The position numbers were made by a program, and so were the translations under genes. Of a DNA stretch of 64,000 nt, positions 1-8,503 are shown in pieces. The notes under the pieces are model-generated. The model made no database searches and was not told the DNA's origin. It was given only the letters and a program-made list of their open reading frames with translations. The DNA lies in the NCBI GenBank assembly GCA_012517855.1, contig JAAYUD010000100.1, positions 30,959 through 94,958 of the forward strand. Reading direction: 5' to 3'. Position 1 is the first letter of the stretch; each line of letters opens with the position of its first letter. This DNA is from Bacteroidales bacterium. Its GTDB lineage: Bacteria; Bacteroidota; Bacteroidia; Bacteroidales; Bacteroidaceae.

Positions 1-1
1 C

Positions 2-2194
2 GATTCTTATGGCGCTATTATTAAGATAGACGAGGAACAAGTTCAGCTAATGAAACGTCGTGGTGGTGTTGGACATGATTTATCTCATATCCGTCCGAAG
101 GGATCTCCGGTAAAGAACTCGGCTTTGACCTCCACGGGATTGGTCCCCTTTATGGAGCGCTATTCCAACTCTACTCGTGAAGTGGCTCAAGACGGGCGTC
201 GTGGTGCGTTGATGTTGTCTGTGTCTATAAAACATCCCGATTCGGAAGCATTCATCGATGCTAAGATGACCGAAGGAAAAGTCACGGGTGCAAATGTTTC
301 TGTCCGCATTGACGATGAGTTTATGCAATCGGCCATCAACGACACTCCTTATTTACAAATATATCCTGTCGATTCTAATGAACCGAAATATCAGAAAGAG
401 ATAAGTGCACGGCAGTTATGGGGAAAGATTATTCACAATGCATGGAAGTCTGCCGAACCGGGTGTATTGTTTTGGGATACTATTATTCGTGAGTCTGTTC
501 CCGATTGTTATGCCGATCTTGGTTTCCGTACCATTTCCACTAATCCATGTGGCGAGATTCCATTGTGTCCTTATGATTCTTGTCGCTTGCTGGCTGTCAA
601 TTTGTATTCGTATGTCGTAAATCCTTTTAAAAAGGATGCTTATTTTGATTTTGAATTGTTTAAGAAGCATGCTGCTATTGCTCAAAAGATAATGGACGAC
701 ATTATTGATCTGGAATTGGAGAAAATACAGCAAATATTGAATAAAATAAATTCGGACCCGGAAGATGATGAAACAAAAAATACGGAACGTCGTCTTTGGG
801 AGAAGATCTATAAGAAGAGCAGCATGGGGCGTCGTACCGGTGTTGGCATCACAGCTGAGGGGGATATGCTCGCTGCTTTGAATTACCGTTATGGGACGGA
901 CGAAGCAACTGATTTTTCGGAAGAAGTACACAAAACATTGGCTTTGGCTGCTTATCGTTCATCGACTATGATGGCTAAAGATAGAGGGGCTTTCGAGATC
1001 TTCGATGCTAAACGTGAAGAAGGGAATCCTTTTATTAACCGCTTGCGTCAGGCTGATCCGGAACTTTATGATTTGATGGTGAAATATGGACGTCGCAATA
1101 TTGCATGTCTTACTATTGCTCCTACCGGCACAACGAGCTTAATGACGCAAACAACATCGGGTATTGAGCCTGTATTCCTTCCCGTATATAAGCGTCGTCG
1201 CAAGGTGAATCCGAATGATGTGAATGTGCATATCGATTTTATTGATTCAACAGGCGATGCTTTTGAAGAATATATTGTATTTCATCCGAAGTTTGTTACG
1301 TGGATGGAGTCGCAGGGTTACAATCCGGCAAAACATTATACGCAAGAAGAAATTGATGAACTGGTGCAGAAGTCTCCTTATTATAAAGCTACATCGAACG
1401 ATGTAGACTGGATGAAGAAGGTTGATATGCAGGGACGAATTCAAAAATGGGTGGATCATTCCATCAGCGTTACAATTAATCTTCCTAATGATGCTACAGA
1501 AGAATTGGTCGATCAGCTTTATGTTGAAGCATGGAAGTCGGGTTGCAAAGGTTGCACGGTCTATAGAGACGGGTCTCGTGACGGTGTACTGGTTGCAGCA
1601 TCTTCTGATAAGAAAGAGGAACTGCCTCCATGCAAGCCGCCTGTCGTTATTGAAGAGCGGCCTAAAACGTTGGATTGTGATGTTGTCCGTTTTCAGAATA
1701 ATAAAGAAAAATGGGTCGCTTTTGTCGGATTATTAGACGGCCGTCCTTACGAGATATTCACCGGATTGCAGGATGACGACGAAGGTATCTCATTGCCCAA
1801 AAGTATCACTCATGGGCATATTATCAAAAATGTCGACGAATTTGGTAATAAACGTTATGACTTTCAGTTCGAAAATAAGCGTGGCTACAAGACAACGGTA
1901 GAAGGTCTTTCTGAGAAATTCAACAAAGAGTATTGGAATTATGCCAAACTTATTTCGGGCGTTATCCGCTATCGGATGCCTATCGAGAATGTTATCAAAT
2001 TGGTTAGCCAGCTTCAACTCGATAGTGAAAATATCAATACGTGGAAGAATGGTGTCGAAAGAGCTTTGAAGAAATATGTCTCCGACGGTACGGCGGTGAA
2101 AGGTAAAAAATGTCCTAATTGCGGCAACGAAACGCTTATCTATCAAGAAGGTTGTCTTATTTGCACTTCTTGTGGAGCTTCGCGTTGTGGATAA
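2..2194 (+). CDS. nrdJ: Adenosylcobalamin-dependent (class II) ribonucleotide reductase, 5' end outside window
   Basis: This enzyme reduces ribonucleotides to deoxyribonucleotides using a B12-derived radical, so it does not need oxygen. The frame is already open at base 2, so the start lies to the left of the window; about 730 residues are visible. The catalytic-loop motif NPCGEIPL is present with its cysteine codon at 548-550. Other family signatures are STREVAQDGRRGA near the left end, APTGTTS, and GCKGCTVYRDGSR near the end of the barrel. The C-terminus carries a four-cysteine zinc ribbon (CPNCG ... CTSCG), common in long NrdJ proteins. The stop is followed by a strong terminator, and nadK has its own promoter, so this gene ends its transcript. 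Confidence 0.93.
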   Translation, partial: DSYGAIIKIDEEQVQLMKRRGGVGHDLSHIRPKGSPVKNSALTSTGLVPFMERYSNSTREVAQDGRRGALMLSVSIKHPDSEAFIDAKMTEGKVTGANVSVRIDDEFMQSAINDTPYLQIYPVDSNEPKYQKEISARQLWGKIIHNAWKSAEPGVLFWDTIIRESVPDCYADLGFRTISTNPCGEIPLCPYDSCRLLAVNLYSYVVNPFKKDAYFDFELFKKHAAIAQKIMDDIIDLELEKIQQILNKINSDPEDDETKNTERRLWEKIYKKSSMGRRTGVGITAEGDMLAALNYRYGTDEATDFSEEVHKTLALAAYRSSTMMAKDRGAFEIFDAKREEGNPFINRLRQADPELYDLMVKYGRRNIACLTIAPTGTTSLMTQTTSGIEPVFLPVYKRRRKVNPNDVNVHIDFIDSTGDAFEEYIVFHPKFVTWMESQGYNPAKHYTQEEIDELVQKSPYYKATSNDVDWMKKVDMQGRIQKWVDHSISVTINLPNDATEELVDQLYVEAWKSGCKGCTVYRDGSRDGVLVAASSDKKEELPPCKPPVVIEERPKTLDCDVVRFQNNKEKWVAFVGLLDGRPYEIFTGLQDDDEGISLPKSITHGHIIKNVDEFGNKRYDFQFENKRGYKTTVEGLSEKFNKEYWNYAKLISGVIRYRMPIENVIKLVSQLQLDSENINTWKNGVERALKKYVSDGTAVKGKKCPNCGNETLIYQEGCLICTSCGASRCG

Positions 2195-2228
2195 CTACCC
2201 CCTTAGGGTATATTGTATAAAAGTGGAG

Positions 2229-2264
2229 GAACGTGTCATTCTTTGGCACGTTCTGTTTTTTTTC
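2229..2264 (+). terminator. Rho-independent terminator after the ribonucleotide reductase gene
   Basis: A 9-bp stem (GAACGTGTC with GGCACGTTC, one G-U pair) closes a 7-nt loop and is followed by a run of eight T. Confidence 0.85.
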
Positions 2265-2296
2265 TATCTATTGATAGAATAATCGTATATTTTACT

Positions 2297-2304
2297 TATT
2301 TTTG
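2297..2304 (+). promoter_or_regulatory. -7 box upstream of nadK
   Basis: TATTTTTG matches the Bacteroidota -7 consensus TAnnTTTG. It lies 25 bp before the nadK start codon and after the preceding terminator. The -33 element is weak (ATTG, 23 bp upstream). Confidence 0.6.
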
Positions 2305-2329
2305 TATCTCGCATTAGATTTTATTCATT

Positions 2330-3205
2330 ATGAAGTTTGCAATATTTGGGAATAATTTTCAAGCACACAAGTTATTATCCGCAGAACATCTTTTTTATCT
2401 GCTGGGGAAAATGAACGCCGAAATTTATGTTTGCCGTTGTTTTTATGATTTTCTGAAGAAAGAAGATAACTTTAGAATGCCTTCGGATATCAACGTGTTT
2501 GACGGTAATGATTTTAATGCCGATATGGTTATTAGTATCGGGGGCGACGGAACATTTCTGTATGCGGCAAGTAAGGTCGGCGATAAAAATATCCCCATAC
2601 TAGGTATTAATACCGGACGGTTGGGTTTCTTGTCGGACGTATATCCCGAAGAGTTGGAAGAAGCTTTTGACGAAATAAGCAACCAACATTATAAGGTTGA
2701 AGAAAGAAGTGTGCTGCAACTGATAACAGACGAGCCTAAACTGCAAGAAGAGCCTTTTGCCCTAAATGATATTGCAGTGATGAAACACGATAGCTCATCC
2801 ATGATCAGTATCTATACTACGGTGAATGGAGCTTATCTGCATACCTATCAAGCCGATGGATTAATCGTATCTACTCCTACCGGCTCTACGGCCTATTCGC
2901 TTAGTGTGGGTGGACCTATTATGGTGCCTAATGCCAAAACCATCGCACTTACTCCAATAGCTCCCCATAGTTTGAATGTGAGGCCTATCGTGATGTGTGA
3001 TGATTGGGAAGTGTCATTGCGGGTCGAAAGTCGTAGCCGCAACTATCTTGTAGCTATAGACGGACGGAGTATTTCTTGTGAAGAGGGTATACAGCTCACC
3101 ATTCGTCGTGCTCCATACTCCATCAAAGTGGTGAAGCGTTGCAATCATATATTTTTCAACACTTTGCGCCAAAAACTAATGTGGGGTGCCGATCGTCGTC
3201 AATAA
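2330..3205 (+). CDS. nadK: NAD kinase
   Basis: NAD kinase phosphorylates NAD to NADP in the cytoplasm and is the sole route to NADP. The 291-residue protein has the kinase signature GGDGTFL at about residues 66-72 and the second conserved block [16 protein letters not shown] near residue 183; both shape the NAD site. The length is normal for the family. The ATG at 2330 fits the family N-terminus and sits just after the -7 box at 2297. The gene converges with the minus-strand gene at 3230, leaving only 24 bp between the two stops. Confidence 0.95.
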   Translation: MKFAIFGNNFQAHKLLSAEHLFYLLGKMNAEIYVCRCFYDFLKKEDNFRMPSDINVFDGNDFNADMVISIGGDGTFLYAASKVGDKNIPILGINTGRLGFLSDVYPEELEEAFDEISNQHYKVEERSVLQLITDEPKLQEEPFALNDIAVMKHDSSSMISIYTTVNGAYLHTYQADGLIVSTPTGSTAYSLSVGGPIMVPNAKTIALTPIAPHSLNVRPIVMCDDWEVSLRVESRSRNYLVAIDGRSISCEEGIQLTIRRAPYSIKVVKRCNHIFFNTLRQKLMWGADRRQ

Positions 3206-3229
3206 ACGCCGTCGGCCTCCTTTATTATC

Positions 3230-4099
3230 TTATTTGAGGGTGAACGAAGAAGAACCTATCATCGAATTGCCCGCAAATATTTCTACCCGATAAGTTCCGG
3301 GGTATAAAAATTCTTTCACATCCCAATAAACGGTAGTTGGTGTTTCTTCGCCTCTATATTCTATTGTTTTCTTGATAGAATAAGGTATCTCTTTATTTTC
3401 AAATTTGAAAGTTCCTCCATCACTGAGCACTGTATTGTCGGGCTTCGATATTCTAACATAGATGGTACGCATGCCTGGTTCAGCCGTAATGTTTTTAGCA
3501 ATCGTAAAACCAACGGCAAACTTTACGCAGTCTTTTACTTTCTTGGCCGTCTTTCCTCGTTTATTCTTGGCTTCCATCCATACGTTCGATGCATCCAATT
3601 GAGCGGCAAGCGTTACCTTTTCCGATAAGCTGCGTTTTTCTTCCGATAAGTTGTTGATTTGTTTGGATGCTACATCATATTTGGCCGATATGTCGTTAAT
3701 CTGTTGGCGCTGCCTCGTTGTTAGTTGGTTCAGAGAGTCTATTTGGTTGATATAGCTCACCATGACGCGACGTAGAGTGGACAGCTCGTTACGAAGACGG
3801 CGTATTTCAGTTGCATTGGTGCTCTTCACACTGCGAAGCTCTTCCAGCAGACGCTGACTCTTTTGCTGCTCTTTATCCAGCAACGAAGCCAATGAATCGT
3901 TTTTGACCGTTGTCTTTATTTCATCGTACTGTTTGGAGAAGCGATAATATTCATTTTCCAAATCATTCTTGTCCAGCACAAACTCTTGGTTAAGCGAATA
4001 GTTGGCTTTCTTCTCTTTCATTAACATATACGATACGATACCGATTGCTGCCAATAGCAAAACAATGCAAACTGTAAATATAATAGTCTTCTTTTTCAT
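3230..4099 (-). CDS. Membrane-anchored coiled-coil protein of unknown function
   Basis: I do not recognise a named family. From the chosen start the 289-residue protein has a short basic N-terminus, one hydrophobic segment at about residues 5-25, a long heptad-like coiled coil rich in Leu, Gln and Arg to about residue 165, and a C-terminal beta-rich domain of about 110 residues. It is probably anchored in the inner membrane with the rest in the periplasm. The frame also has an ATG at 4141, but a -7 box on this strand at 4123-4130 lies between the two ATGs, so transcription would begin after the upstream one; the MKKK start at 4099 is preferred. It is divergent from mdh. Confidence 0.8.
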   Translation of the reverse strand: MKKKTIIFTVCIVLLLAAIGIVSYMLMKEKKANYSLNQEFVLDKNDLENEYYRFSKQYDEIKTTVKNDSLASLLDKEQQKSQRLLEELRSVKSTNATEIRRLRNELSTLRRVMVSYINQIDSLNQLTTRQRQQINDISAKYDVASKQINNLSEEKRSLSEKVTLAAQLDASNVWMEAKNKRGKTAKKVKDCVKFAVGFTIAKNITAEPGMRTIYVRISKPDNTVLSDGGTFKFENKEIPYSIKKTIEYRGEETPTTVYWDVKEFLYPGTYRVEIFAGNSMIGSSSFTLK

Positions 4100-4122
4100 T
4101 TCATTATATTCTTTTGTTGGTG

Positions 4123-4130
4123 CAAAAATA
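4123..4130 (-). promoter_or_regulatory. -7 box for the coiled-coil membrane protein
   Basis: On the minus strand this reads TATTTTTG, an exact TAnnTTTG match. It lies 23 bp upstream of the ATG at 4099 and inside the longer version of the reading frame, which decides the start. Confidence 0.6.
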
Positions 4131-4225
4131 GTTATTTCCAACTAAATACACTAAAGGTGTTCATTATAAGTTATCACTTTAACTAATTTTATTAAGGAAT
4201 AATTTCTTTAATACGCCCATTGTAG

Positions 4226-4233
4226 TACCTTTG
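4226..4233 (+). promoter_or_regulatory. -7 box for mdh
   Basis: TACCTTTG is an exact match to TAnnTTTG, giving a leader of about 45 nt before the mdh ATG. It is arranged back to back with the promoter at 4123. Confidence 0.65.
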
Positions 4234-4282
4234 TACTTATTAAAACAAAGTATTTATAGAATTTTTTAATTAATAAATTATT

Positions 4283-5221
4283 ATGTCTAAAGTAACTGTA
4301 GTCGGCGCAGGTAACGTAGGTGCTACTGTAGCCAATGTACTCGTATTTCACGAAGTGGCAGACGAGGTCGTTATGCTTGATGTTAAGCAAGGAGTATCGG
4401 AAGGTAAAGCAATGGATATGAACCAAACAGCTCAGTCGTTAGGTTTTGATACCAAAGTGGTAGGTTGTACAAATGATTATGCTCAGACAGCCAATTCTGA
4501 TGTTGTTGTTATCACATCGGGTATTCCTCGCAAACCGGGTATGACTCGTGAAGAATTGATTGGCGTTAATGCCGGTATCGTAAAATCTGTTGCCGAAAAC
4601 ATCCTGAAATATTCTCCTAATACTATTTTGGTTGTTATCTCTAACCCTATGGATACAATGACTTATTTGGCTCTCAAATCATTGGGTTTGCCAAAGAATC
4701 GTGTAATCGGTATGGGTGGTATGCTCGATAGCTCACGTTTCAAATATTTCTTGTCTCAGAAGTTGGGTTGCAATGCCAACGAAGTAGATGCTATGGTTAT
4801 CGGTGGTCATGGCGACAAAACAATGATTCCTTTGACACGTTTGGCTTCTTATAAGGGTATGCCTGCCAGCTCTTTGATGAGCAAAGAAGACTTGGAAAAA
4901 GTAGCAGCCGATACCATGGTAGGTGGTGCTACTCTTACCGGTTTGCTTGGAACTTCTGCTTGGTATGCACCAGGTGCGAGTGGAGCCTATGTTGTTGAGT
5001 CTATCATCCACGATCAGAAGAAGATGATACCTTGTTCTGTATATCTCGAAGGAGAATATGGTCAGAGCGACATCTGCATTGGTGTTCCTGTTATTCTTGG
5101 CAAGAACGGTATCGAGAAGATTGTAGAGATCGATCTTAACGAAGAAGAGAAAGCTAAGTTCGCTGCTAGCGCTGATGCTGTTCGCGCAACAAATGCTCAC
5201 TTGAAAGATGCTTTGAAATAA
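4283..5221 (+). CDS. mdh: Malate dehydrogenase
   Basis: This enzyme interconverts malate and oxaloacetate with NAD, in the reductive branch to succinate used by anaerobic Bacteroidales. The protein has 312 residues. The Rossmann dinucleotide motif GAGNVGA is at residues 8-14. The substrate loop contains RKPGMTR with its arginines, and the catalytic histidine is in GGHGDKTM near residue 174. Length and motifs match the LDH-like MDH group of this phylum. It has its own promoter and terminator, so it is probably monocistronic. Confidence 0.95.
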   Translation: MSKVTVVGAGNVGATVANVLVFHEVADEVVMLDVKQGVSEGKAMDMNQTAQSLGFDTKVVGCTNDYAQTANSDVVVITSGIPRKPGMTREELIGVNAGIVKSVAENILKYSPNTILVVISNPMDTMTYLALKSLGLPKNRVIGMGGMLDSSRFKYFLSQKLGCNANEVDAMVIGGHGDKTMIPLTRLASYKGMPASSLMSKEDLEKVAADTMVGGATLTGLLGTSAWYAPGASGAYVVESIIHDQKKMIPCSVYLEGEYGQSDICIGVPVILGKNGIEKIVEIDLNEEEKAKFAASADAVRATNAHLKDALK

Positions 5222-5254
5222 GAATCAGTTACTTTTCAGTAAACTTTATATGGG

Positions 5255-5287
5255 GCGGAAGACAGAAATGTTTTCCGCTTTTCTTTT
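5255..5287 (+). terminator. Rho-independent terminator after mdh
   Basis: GCGGAAGAC pairs with GTTTTCCGC (9 bp, one G-U) around a 6-nt loop, followed by TTTTCTTTT. Confidence 0.8.
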
Positions 5288-5350
5288 GCCTGTGTCAATA
5301 GCACACCACATAAATAAAGACTTTCGAGAGCCTGCGGCATGAACAGAATC

Positions 5351-5431
5351 GTCGTATGTTCTTTTTTTCGGTGACGTTCTTAAGTTCTTTTGAAAACGTA
5401 TGGACGTCAACAAATTTAGGTCCATACGTGG
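5351..5431 (+). repeat. Dispersed repeat module A, copy 1
   Basis: These 81 bp align along their whole length with 40759-40839 in the same orientation; the best stretch covers TTTTGAAAACGTATGGACGT. Copy 1 can form a 10-bp hairpin (ACGTATGGAC at 5396-5405 with GTCCATACGT at 5420-5429) that copy 2 has partly lost. A minus-strand open frame (5246-5443) runs through it but looks like chance. Confidence 0.8.
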
Positions 5432-5466
5432 TTTTGGAGGCAAGAGTCCATTGCTGCATTTTCCGA

Positions 5467-5667
5467 GATCATGAAATCATGTGCATTTCAACCTTTGCCA
5501 CCTCCGTATGACACCATTACGCACTATCCCACAGTAGGTTAACGATGCACCGTATACAACGCCAGCGAGAAAAGGTCTCAAAATCGGGCTAAGAGCATAC
5601 CGTAGGCACCTTATTTTCAGCAGGCCTCTGCTTAGAACAAGTCTAAACGGCAGCCTACAGGTAGCTG
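5467..5667 (+). repeat. Dispersed repeat module B, copy 1 (inverted relative to copy 2)
   Basis: These 201 bp are the reverse complement of 41069-41269. The first 98 bp of this copy (5470-5567) are identical to the partner at every position, while the remaining part differs at many sites. No long open frame runs through the conserved core on either strand. On the minus strand the outer end carries a short tail QLPVGCRLDLF plus stop, resembling QLSVGYRLEWI plus stop in copy 2. Confidence 0.85.
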
Positions 5668-6054
5668 ATTGGCCCTTTTATGCATAGACGGTTGTTATTC
5701 AATAGTTGCTTTTTAGATTGTCTTTCAAGGCGAATATGGGAAGCGATTCTGTACGATTTTATCTGTATCGAAGTGCCACCTCTTGATGCTTCAATTGAAG
5801 CTGTGCTTTCAAAAAATGAATGATTCAATGTTTCGCAAAAAAAGTTTTTAATACTCTTTCCGTCATGTTATCTTATTGGCTATGAGTAACATATACAAGC
5901 GAGGCTTGTTTATGGGACCTCAAAAAGGTGTTATCTTTCTTATTGCTAGCGTGTTATGAAACGTGGATCGCCCACTTCGTATATCAACCGATTAAGTCAT
6001 TACTCGGTATCTGTGGTGTGTGCACCGTGTAGAAACTCCTTTGCTTACTGCCCA
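5668..6054. other. Gene-free stretch between repeats B and C
   Basis: No credible gene or RNA gene was seen. The stretch is AT-rich, with stops in all frames and no match to its surroundings. Confidence 0.5.
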
Positions 6055-6325
6055 TACGTGGAAGTGATCCGATTCTTTGTGTCTGAGAGAAGGTGCTTTG
6101 TACACATCTTATTGAATCATCGTTGCTATATTTAAGACATTTCTGTTGACTCATTAAGGTTTTGTCGTTCCACATATGTGAGTTGATCGAATCACATATA
6201 TGGAACGATCGACTCACATATGTGATTCGATCAACTCACATATGTGGAACGACAGTTTTATTAGGACAAAACATAAAATCGTTCTGATGTGAACCAACTT
6301 GCATCCGTATATCTCACAGACTTCA
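6055..6325 (+). repeat. Dispersed repeat module C, copy 1, with a 36-bp-stem hairpin
   Basis: About 270 bp resemble 23395-23665 in the same orientation. The centre (6164-6253) is a near-perfect hairpin: 36 bp of stem (6164-6199 with 6218-6253) and an 18-nt loop at 6200-6217. The stem is built from the palindromic word TCACATATGTGA and 10-bp blocks GTTGATCGAA. The upstream flank (around 6088-6163) is clearly homologous to the other copy; the downstream flank is more weakly so. It resembles a MITE-like element or a structured RNA; nothing shows it is transcribed. Confidence 0.8.
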
Positions 6326-6610
6326 TCCTTATAAAAGGGTCTCACAAAGCGTTTAAAAGCATTTTTTGCAGAGCATTATGGCTTTAATACTGTGCGGAGA
6401 AGTACGAATGTAGAGCGCGCAAATTGCAACATGATGTTGTTGAAATAGACCGCCAAATTCGCAACGATATATCTGAGTTCTTATCTCGAAGTCAAATAAT
6501 GATGTAATACGTATCGATGCGATATATAGTCAGGTCATCAACCGCGAACATAAGATGAGATTGTATGGAAATATTATTTTACCTGTTTTATCAAAAAAAG
6601 TTGATTTTAT
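6326..6610. other. Gene-free stretch with a possible short coding remnant
   Basis: A 39-codon open stretch at 6388-6507 on the plus strand, bounded by stops, reads like charged coding sequence (LQHDVVEIDRQIRNDISEF). It has no start or ribosome site and may be the end of a lost gene. Nothing else is visible here. Confidence 0.3.
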
Positions 6611-6641
6611 TTTGGATATTATAAGGAAAATTATATATTTG
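6611..6641 (+). promoter_or_regulatory. Consensus promoter for the secreted cluster
   Basis: TTTG at 6611-6614, exactly 19 bp, then TATATTTG at 6634-6641: a perfect Bacteroidota housekeeping promoter. It would give a leader of about 165 nt before the lipoprotein gene at 6816. Confidence 0.75.
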
Positions 6642-6815
6642 CGATAGATATCTATTTACTTTGTTGTACAACTCAAAACTATTGTTTAACTAAAAAATAC
6701 ATTAACGTGAAAACAAAAACATCATTATTTACTTCTTCTTATGTCTCTATAACATCTATTTTCGGATTTCAAAAGGAAATAATGTAATAGAATTCACTAC
6801 TTTATTTTAGAATAT

Positions 6816-8492
6816 ATGAGAAAAGATAAATTGTTAATATTTGTCTGTTCTATTCTTTTCTTCTCTTGCGCAACCGATGATTATATTTCGAATGATACAT
6901 TGTTGTCTCAAAAAGTAGAGAATAAAGCAGGTGCATTATTGATGCATCAAATACAGACTCAAAAGGGAAATAAAGAACAGTTTGTTCGTGCTTTGAATGG
7001 GCATACCCCATTGTTTAATTATGTAACGGTTTCGTCATCGGGTGACTATGGTCTATACTATTCTGTGCCCTATGCCAATAGTGATAATGAGGTGGAAGGT
7101 TGCATCATTTATCCTGTAGACACGAATCTATCGATGGAACAACGTCGAATAGGTGGAACTTTGGGAACGCTTGTCAATATGGACCCTGATTTTTTGAACG
7201 GAAAAGTTGATTTATCAACCCGCTATCTATATTCGGCAGCTTTCTTAAACTGGCAGAATAATGGTCTATCTGTCAATTCGGGGTTGACAGCCCATGCCGA
7301 ACTCCTAAATGCGGGGCCGGTAACTCAGAATGCTCAGGGCGTTGTATCCAGATCGGGTCCTTATAATCAAGAGTGTGGCAAGTCTGTGATGGTATATATC
7401 TGGTATAATTTGTCTTCAACTGGATATAGCAACGGAACGGATTTTGGGGTTACCACTTTAAGTCCCGAGACGGTCAGAAGAATTTTTGATGGATATCTGT
7501 GGAGCCATTCTAATGGCTTCTATTATCAAATCGATGAAATACAAGGTTGGCGTATTGAATTAAAGATGATGTTCGATGTTGATCATAATGCTGAACAGGT
7601 AATTAATATATTAAGGCCTATAATGGATGAAATTGTAAAAACCATTTACGGTAAGAATATTATATTTCAAGCTGAATCGATGAAAATACTTTTTTTAGAT
7701 AGTCATAGTGGTTCTTTTAGTGGAGGCGGCGGTGGTTCTGGCTCTGGTTCGAGTAGTGGTCATTATGGAGGAGTTGGTGGTGGTAAAAAGCAAAATTCAG
7801 AAAACGATGTTGATTATCCAAAGGCTGGAATATATGAAAACTGTTCATTAAATGAGGCAGATAAAAAACTTTTTAATAAAGTAATAAAGGAATTATTCAC
7901 TCAACGATGTGGATTTAGATATATGAGTGATATTCTTTCAGGATTACATGGTGGCTTTTCTGATGTGCAATATAGAACTATGAGTTCTACAGCGCAATAC
8001 GATCCTAAGAAGAATATATTCTATGTAAGCAAAGATATTCTTTTGATTAGGGAAGGTTTTCCTGAAGAATACATTCACATGTTTCAAAATTATATGTATC
8101 AAGGCACATATAAGTATGCCGGCGCTGTTGGCTCCACGAATATTGATTTTGAAGCAAAATTTATTAGGGATATAACCTGTGCAATTATAGATTATGGAGG
8201 AGGATGTGATTACGCAAAGGGCAAAAATTATTCTAGAGAATATGCAAATTGGATTTATAGCTTAGGGGACAAAGGGAATAAATTAACAAGAGAAATAATA
8301 GATGAGGGATATACTTATACAGACCCTGTAACAAAAGAAAAGAAAACTCTGCATTATGAAGATTTTTTAGAGGATTTTGGGAAAAGATTTGATAATGATC
8401 CGCGAAATATAAATTATAGTAGTAGTCATATCATAAGGGGAATGCGAACTGCTGCATTGGATGTTGTTATTTCTAATTTAACATGTAATTAA
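6816..8492 (+). CDS. Two-domain lipoprotein with Gly/Ser linker and a zincin-like C-terminal domain; function unknown
   Basis: I do not recognise a named family. The 558-residue protein starts with a lipoprotein signal (hydrophobic residues 6-16, FFSC with acylated Cys18). Residues about 20-297 form the first domain. Residues 298-323 are a Gly/Ser-rich linker. Residues about 335-558 form a second domain containing EEYIHMFQ at 417-424 and NIDFEAK at 442-448. That pattern resembles the HExxH...E metal site of zincins, but the first His is replaced by Glu, so catalysis is doubtful. The protein is probably cell-surface or periplasmic. The first gene of a likely operon, it is followed 11 bp later by the first of three small secreted paralogues. 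Codon use is more AT-rich than in the flanking housekeeping genes. Confidence 0.8.
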   Translation: MRKDKLLIFVCSILFFSCATDDYISNDTLLSQKVENKAGALLMHQIQTQKGNKEQFVRALNGHTPLFNYVTVSSSGDYGLYYSVPYANSDNEVEGCIIYPVDTNLSMEQRRIGGTLGTLVNMDPDFLNGKVDLSTRYLYSAAFLNWQNNGLSVNSGLTAHAELLNAGPVTQNAQGVVSRSGPYNQECGKSVMVYIWYNLSSTGYSNGTDFGVTTLSPETVRRIFDGYLWSHSNGFYYQIDEIQGWRIELKMMFDVDHNAEQVINILRPIMDEIVKTIYGKNIIFQAESMKILFLDSHSGSFSGGGGGSGSGSSSGHYGGVGGGKKQNSENDVDYPKAGIYENCSLNEADKKLFNKVIKELFTQRCGFRYMSDILSGLHGGFSDVQYRTMSSTAQYDPKKNIFYVSKDILLIREGFPEEYIHMFQNYMYQGTYKYAGAVGSTNIDFEAKFIRDITCAIIDYGGGCDYAKGKNYSREYANWIYSLGDKGNKLTREIIDEGYTYTDPVTKEKKTLHYEDFLEDFGKRFDNDPRNINYSSSHIIRGMRTAALDVVISNLTCN

Positions 8493-8503
8493 AATAAACT
8501 TTT

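Noticed and set aside
416..931. Long minus-strand frame (171 codons) opposite the ribonucleotide reductase gene
   Set aside because: The plus-strand frame carries catalytic motifs; the antisense frame is a shadow.
5246..5443. Minus-strand 65-codon open frame across repeat A
   Set aside because: It overlaps the mdh terminator and a dispersed repeat, has no promoter or ribosome site, and the corresponding frame in repeat copy 2 is not preserved.
5984..6217. Minus-strand 77-codon frame across repeat C
   Set aside because: The frame runs through the hairpin; its amino acids reflect the palindrome and it has no coding character.
6164..6253. CRISPR-like repetition of TCACATATGTGA words
   Set aside because: The words form one palindromic hairpin with no spacers and no cas genes nearby.
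6707..6787. 26-codon frame starting with GTG in the leader of the lipoprotein gene (MKTKTSLFTSSYVSITS-like)
   Set aside because: It could be a leader peptide, but GTG start, low complexity and lack of a ribosome site make it unsupported.
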